Positions 5,442 to 8,595 of a stretch of DNA of 8,595 bases are shown piece after piece; position 1 is the first letter of the stretch, and every line of letters begins with the position of its first letter. This DNA comes from an uncultured Verrucomicrobiota bacterium (lineage in GTDB: Bacteria; Verrucomicrobiota; Kiritimatiellia; RFP12; UBA1067), in the NCBI GenBank assembly GCA_945487985.1, contig CALYTX010000044.1, positions 1 through 8,595 on the forward strand, in the 5' to 3' direction. The position numbers were made by a program, and so were the translations under genes. The notes under the pieces were generated by a model. It did no database searches and was not told the origin of the DNA. It saw only the letters and a program-made list of their open reading frames with translations.

Positions 5442-6707
5442 ATGAGATTGAAATTTTTTGCGTATCCTTGCCTGCTCGCTTATTCAGGCGTTGCTTTGGC
5501 CGGAGTTTCTGATGAGATGGACGGCCCTAGCGGCATCCAGTGCGGTACGCGCTTGACGCTCAAGCCCTACGTTGCGCTTTCGTATACTTACGATTCCAAT
5601 GTCGATTCGACCAAACATTCCAAGGCCGGCTCACAGTGGATTGTCAATCCAGGATTGGATGCTCGTTATCTGGGAGGCAATTGGGATATCGAGGGCTCTG
5701 TCTGGTATCAGTACCACGCTTACAATCGCTATGTCAACGAACTGAACTCTTCGAGTTTTGGCGAGAGGCTCAAATTGAACTGGATGAATTCCGCACCGAA
5801 CGAGAAGGGTTGGCGATTGCAGTTCGTCGAGCGTTTCCAGCAGATTTCACAGGATGACGATATGTCAAACCATGGTGGGCGCGGCATCGGGCGCGACCGC
5901 AAGGAATTCCAGGTTGACGGTATAGTCGAGCGCCGCATCAATGAAACGATGCATGCTGCGGCTCTCGCCAATTATTATTTGCTCGATTACGATAATGATG
6001 TGAGCAAGTATGCCTGGCTCTACGGCTGGAAGCGCGCAGTTGCGGGCGGCGAGGCGGGCTGGGCGCCGACGAAGTGGACCGACTTTATTGTCCATGCCAA
6101 CTATCAGTGGTATTGGCAGGATAACGATTTTGATGGCGACATGCGTAACACCTACACGCGCGGCAAGTCGATTCGCAGCGATTCGAAGGGATATTCGGTG
6201 ATGGCGGGTTTAGCCACTCGCGCGACCGATCGGATTACCTACCGGTTGCTGGGCGGCTGGAGCCGTTTCGAGTACGGGGAGGGCGTGAAGGATATTGACG
6301 GATTTACCTATCAAGTCTCGGCCAAGTGGGTAGTCGATAACAGTCTGAGCCTGATGTTCCTCGGATCAAGTTATTACCAGCCTTCCGAGCGTGAATACGG
6401 CAGTTGCATCAAAGTCAACAGTGTGAGCATCGGCGTGGGTAAGACGTTTATCCCAGGCAAGCTCAACGGGACGCTCGATTTAGCCTACCGCAACGAGTCG
6501 CACGAGTATACCGAATACGCCGAAGACGACTACGATGATAATATTTGGACGGCGCGAGTCGGGATTAACTATACGCTCAATCGTTATATGCACCTCTTTG
6601 GCCGCGTCGAATATCAAAGCGATGAGACGAGCGGCGGCGGTGTCAGCGGACATTTGTATGATTACGACCGTTGGCGTGGTACGGTCGGTATGCGCCTGAC
6701 GTACTGA
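5442..6707 (+). CDS. Outer-membrane beta-barrel, putative exopolysaccharide export porin
   Basis: Predicted 421-residue outer-membrane beta-barrel. A Sec signal peptide ends at A-L-A (18-20). The mature chain is full of alternating polar/hydrophobic strands rich in Tyr and Trp, separated by acidic, glycine-rich loops (for example E-Y-A-E-D-D-Y-D-D near 360). The last strand ends G-M-R-L-T-Y with an aromatic C-terminal residue, matching the signal read by the BAM machinery. About 400 mature residues would suit a barrel of roughly 16-18 strands. It resembles the BBP2-type or exosortase-associated barrels that often sit in exopolysaccharide loci. Being downstream of an OPX protein that lacks a membrane-spanning helix, it is the natural candidate for the outer-membrane pore. 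The next gene starts one base after its stop. The barrel call is strong; the polysaccharide-pore role rests on context. Confidence 0.88.
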   Translation: MRLKFFAYPCLLAYSGVALAGVSDEMDGPSGIQCGTRLTLKPYVALSYTYDSNVDSTKHSKAGSQWIVNPGLDARYLGGNWDIEGSVWYQYHAYNRYVNELNSSSFGERLKLNWMNSAPNEKGWRLQFVERFQQISQDDDMSNHGGRGIGRDRKEFQVDGIVERRINETMHAAALANYYLLDYDNDVSKYAWLYGWKRAVAGGEAGWAPTKWTDFIVHANYQWYWQDNDFDGDMRNTYTRGKSIRSDSKGYSVMAGLATRATDRITYRLLGGWSRFEYGEGVKDIDGFTYQVSAKWVVDNSLSLMFLGSSYYQPSEREYGSCIKVNSVSIGVGKTFIPGKLNGTLDLAYRNESHEYTEYAEDDYDDNIWTARVGINYTLNRYMHLFGRVEYQSDETSGGGVSGHLYDYDRWRGTVGMRLTY

Positions 6708-6708
6708 A

Positions 6709-8139
6709 GTGCAGAAGTTCATTTCCAAATATGCTCTGGCGGCGCACTTAGCCTTGTTGGCGGTCGCGCCGCTCTTCCTATTCCCGTATTGTACGCCTTC
6801 CTCGATTGCAACCGTCGAGTTGTATCTGACGCTTTTTGCCGCAGTTTGGATTGTGTGCGAACCGTCCCGGCGTTCGGGTGAAACTATGCATGCGGCGCGC
6901 ACGCGCGTTCTTTCGTCGATTGTGGGCGATGCGCTATTTTGGATAATGGCGGTCGTTTCGCTAATCGCGGCTCTACGCTGGGCGAATTGTGGCGTTGCGA
7001 TGGCCTTTGACCTTGAAAGCGAGACGTGGTCGATTTCGCTACCGCGGCTTGCATTTATTCCCGGTTCGGTCGATGGCGCTGGGTATTTGCCGTTTGCCGT
7101 GTCGGTAGCGGGGATGATTCTTGTCGCCGGCTGTCGCCATGCGCTGGGAAAATCGGCGCGAATTTGTTTTCTTTTCACATCCTCGTCGCTCGCTGGCCTG
7201 TCGGCGATTGCAACGGCGGTGCTGGCCTATTGCGGTTGTCCTGGCGCCGTTGTCGCCACGAAATGCTCCATGCTCACGGCTTCATTTGTGGGTTCGACGT
7301 TTGGACTGTATCTGCTTGCGTCCGTCGCCGCGCTACCCGGCATTTTTGAAATGCGTTGGAACAAACTGCTGGTTCTCTTTTCACTCTCGATTGGCGGCAC
7401 GGCGACGGGGTTGTATTTCTTCGCCCCCGCACCGGTGGTGGCGCTCTATGCAGCGGCAGCGGCGTTGATTATGGTTTGCTCTACAGGCTACGCCGGATTC
7501 GTTCTAAGCGGCAATGAGGCGTTCAAATGTGTGGCGGCCGTGATTATTGCTGCGCTTATTCCTGTGTTGTGCGTAATGTGGTTTTCAAACGCTGAGATCG
7601 ACAGCGCGCGGTTGGATGCGATTGGCGCAGGTATCGAGGGGCTTTTCCCGGAGCGTTTCGTCCAGGCGCGCGATATTCTTTCGTCAGTCGCCGCGAAGGC
7701 GTGGGAAGGGAATTCTTGGCTGGGCACAGGGTTGGGGTCCTTCCCGCTCGATGTGCGCTTTCATGCCGCCGCAGAAGATTGGTCGACGCTCGTTCCAGGG
7801 CAGGCGGCGGCACTTAACGGATGGTGGACGCTGCTGGCGGAGCGCGGCATCATCGGGGCGATGGTGCTGGCGGTCGTGTTGGCTTTTCTGCTGTGGTCGT
7901 TTATAATCCGGCTTGCGGGAGCGTTCGGTCGCAGCTGCTTTGTCCCGGCCTGCGTGCTCGGTCCGGTAGCGTTGCTTGCGCTCATTGCCGAAACATTCAT
8001 TGATAATTCTTTCCTGAGGCCGGAAGCGTTGATGGCGGCGGCGGCCTTTCTCGCGCTTGCGTCGGCCAGTCTTCCGCAATGGCGCCAGCGTAAGGAATCG
8101 CAAGCGGAAAAAGATGGAATTCGAAAGAAGGGTTGCTGA
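6709..8139 (+). CDS. O-antigen ligase/polymerase-like (Wzy_C) inner-membrane protein
   Basis: Multi-pass inner-membrane protein of 476 residues with roughly 11-12 hydrophobic segments, near 5-28, 34-50, 71-92, 122-141, 153-175, 187-209, 218-237, 240-262, 272-292, 380-400, 408-430 and 436-454. The large loop between the ninth and tenth segments (about 293-379) carries the Wzy_C signature: Arg321, then a G-x-G-L-G-S-F element (339-345), His352, and L-N-G-W-W-T-L-L-A-E-R-G-I-I-G at 369-383 entering the next helix. Proteins of this group polymerise undecaprenyl-linked repeat units or ligate glycans; with an OPX protein and a co-polymerase beside it, repeat-unit polymerase (Wzy) is the better guess. 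The start is GTG 6709, one base after the upstream TGA and without a good SD, which implies translational coupling. The C-terminus is a charged Lys/Arg/Glu tail. WaaL-type ligase activity cannot be excluded. Confidence 0.83.
   Translation: MQKFISKYALAAHLALLAVAPLFLFPYCTPSSIATVELYLTLFAAVWIVCEPSRRSGETMHAARTRVLSSIVGDALFWIMAVVSLIAALRWANCGVAMAFDLESETWSISLPRLAFIPGSVDGAGYLPFAVSVAGMILVAGCRHALGKSARICFLFTSSSLAGLSAIATAVLAYCGCPGAVVATKCSMLTASFVGSTFGLYLLASVAALPGIFEMRWNKLLVLFSLSIGGTATGLYFFAPAPVVALYAAAAALIMVCSTGYAGFVLSGNEAFKCVAAVIIAALIPVLCVMWFSNAEIDSARLDAIGAGIEGLFPERFVQARDILSSVAAKAWEGNSWLGTGLGSFPLDVRFHAAAEDWSTLVPGQAAALNGWWTLLAERGIIGAMVLAVVLAFLLWSFIIRLAGAFGRSCFVPACVLGPVALLALIAETFIDNSFLRPEALMAAAAFLALASASLPQWRQRKESQAEKDGIRKKGC
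8126..8132 (+). promoter_or_regulatory. Ribosome binding site for the co-polymerase gene
   Basis: AGAAGGG ends 6 bases before ATG 8139, inside the last codons of the upstream gene. It supports the start that overlaps the previous stop by one base (TGATG) and retains the whole tyrosine-rich N-terminus. Confidence 0.7.
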
Positions 8140-8595
8140 TGGCGGACAAACCTCTCTATTACGGCGGCAAGGGACAGCCGATGTATTACGGTGGCGGCAA
8201 GGAGCAGCCAATGTATTATGGCGCCAACCGCGCTTATGGACAGTATGGTGCGTATGGATCCTATGGCTCGTATGGCGCTTATGGCTCGTACGGCGGCGGG
8301 AATCCTGGCGAAGACGGAACGATTATCGGAAATATCACCTTGTCGCGGATGCTGCGCGTGGTATCCCAGCGCTGGCTTTCGGTTTTCGTCTTTCTGCTGC
8401 TGGGGATGATCGTCTCCTTTGTAGTCTACCGCATTTCTCCAACCATCTATGAATCGTCGAGCGAATTCACGATGGATATTCGCCGCGGTAGCGGGCGGAC
8501 CGGCAGCGCGCTCGAGCACGCAATGATCGATTATGGTCGCGACTACGCCGAAATCTTCAATACGCGCGTTCCCGACTGGCGCTCCGACAAGATTG
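8139..8595 (+). CDS. Wzz/Wzc-type polysaccharide co-polymerase, N-terminal part (cut by window end)
   Basis: The first 152 residues of a chain-length determinant protein; the frame is open at the window end. Residues 1-54 are a cytoplasmic Tyr/Gly low-complexity tract: three YYG units (7-9, 16-18, 26-28, the last two in a 10-residue K-x-Q-P-M-Y-Y-G repeat), then seven [A/Q/S]-Y-G triplets at 32-52. A Wzz-like segment follows: L-S-R-M-L-R-V-V-S-Q-R-W at 68-79, a transmembrane helix about 80-97, then I-S-P-T-I-Y-E-S-S-S-E-F at 99-110, the usual entry into the periplasmic domain. Such proteins set polymer length with Wzy, and many carry a C-terminal tyrosine kinase. Whether this one does lies outside the window. 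The start overlaps the preceding stop (TGATG) and has an SD. The family call is good; the N-terminal tract is unusual. Confidence 0.83.
   Translation, partial: MADKPLYYGGKGQPMYYGGGKEQPMYYGANRAYGQYGAYGSYGSYGAYGSYGGGNPGEDGTIIGNITLSRMLRVVSQRWLSVFVFLLLGMIVSFVVYRISPTIYESSSEFTMDIRRGSGRTGSALEHAMIDYGRDYAEIFNTRVPDWRSDKI
8157..8294 (+). repeat. Coding tandem repeats for a Tyr/Gly-rich tract
   Basis: Two 30-base units (8169-8198 and 8199-8228) encode the K-x-Q-P-M-Y-Y-G decapeptide, preceded by a shorter related unit. Seven imperfect 9-base units (8232-8294) then encode [A/Q/S]-Y-G. Synonymous differences among units (TAT/TAC, GGC/GGT/GGA) show that the array is not a fresh duplication and that the amino-acid pattern has been kept. 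Confidence 0.8.

Noticed and set aside
6480..7178. Minus-strand open frame of 232 codons across the barrel/polymerase junction
   Set aside because: It spans two well-supported genes, shows no domain or SD, and is low-complexity Arg/Ala/Thr-rich; a shadow frame.
8157..8294. Short tandem DNA repeats considered as a CRISPR-like or non-coding repeat array
   Set aside because: Units are 9 or 30 bases, in frame, contiguous without spacers and vary synonymously; they are coding repeats.
7761..8519. Minus-strand open frame of 252 codons at the right end
   Set aside because: Antisense to the polymerase and co-polymerase; its Ile/Ala/Arg repeats are just the reverse reading of the Tyr-Gly repeat codons.
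1..8595. Mobile elements, tRNA or rRNA genes, CRISPR arrays, phage genes
   Set aside because: No transposase or integrase motifs, no terminal inverted repeats, no tRNA cloverleaf and no rRNA-like sequence were seen; all long frames are accounted for by envelope, metabolic or unknown secreted proteins.

Overview
The window looks like one end of a cell-surface polysaccharide locus in a Gram-negative-type (diderm) bacterium. Support for this comes from predicted outer-membrane parts (a lipoprotein-like export protein and a beta-barrel), Sec signal peptides, and the MEP isoprenoid gene ispE. Moderately high GC, all-TGA stops and the style of the hypothetical secreted proteins suggest the Planctomycetes-Verrucomicrobia-Chlamydiae group, possibly a Kiritimatiellia- or Lentisphaeria-like lineage. 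That placement is an impression, not a demonstrated assignment.

Left block (about 87-3588, all + strand): a fold-type I PLP aminotransferase, a secreted protein of unknown function with an acidic tail, and ispE (4-diphosphocytidyl-2-C-methyl-D-erythritol kinase). The secreted protein and ispE overlap by 11 bases, and the ispE ribosome binding site lies in the codons of the acidic tail.

The only real intergenic region is 3589-3774 (186 bases). It holds a small GC palindrome, a weak terminator-like hairpin, a pair of near-identical 12-13 base direct repeats about four helical turns apart, a dyad, and a strong sigma70-like promoter (perfect TTGACA, 18-base spacer, TAAAAT). The next gene begins only about 10 bases after the -10 box and has no Shine-Dalgarno, so its mRNA is probably leaderless or nearly so.

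Right block (3775 to the window end, all + strand): five closely packed genes forming a Wzx/Wzy-type capsule or exopolysaccharide secretion operon. They are a short OPX (Wza-like) lipoprotein that stops after its SLBB domain, an unrecognised secreted protein, an outer-membrane beta-barrel, a multi-pass O-antigen ligase/polymerase-like (Wzy_C) protein, and the N-terminal part of a Wzz/Wzc-type polysaccharide co-polymerase cut by the window edge. The last three are tightly coupled (a 1-base gap, then a 1-base overlap). The proposed path runs from polymerisation by the Wzy-like protein, through length control by the co-polymerase, across the periplasm via the short OPX protein and perhaps the unknown protein, to exit through the beta-barrel. 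No glycosyltransferase, flippase or kinase domain lies in the window; they would be expected downstream.

The most unusual element is the cytoplasmic N-terminus of the co-polymerase. It is a tyrosine/glycine low-complexity tract (13 Tyr in the first 51 residues) made of three YYG units followed by seven [A/Q/S]-Y-G triplets.
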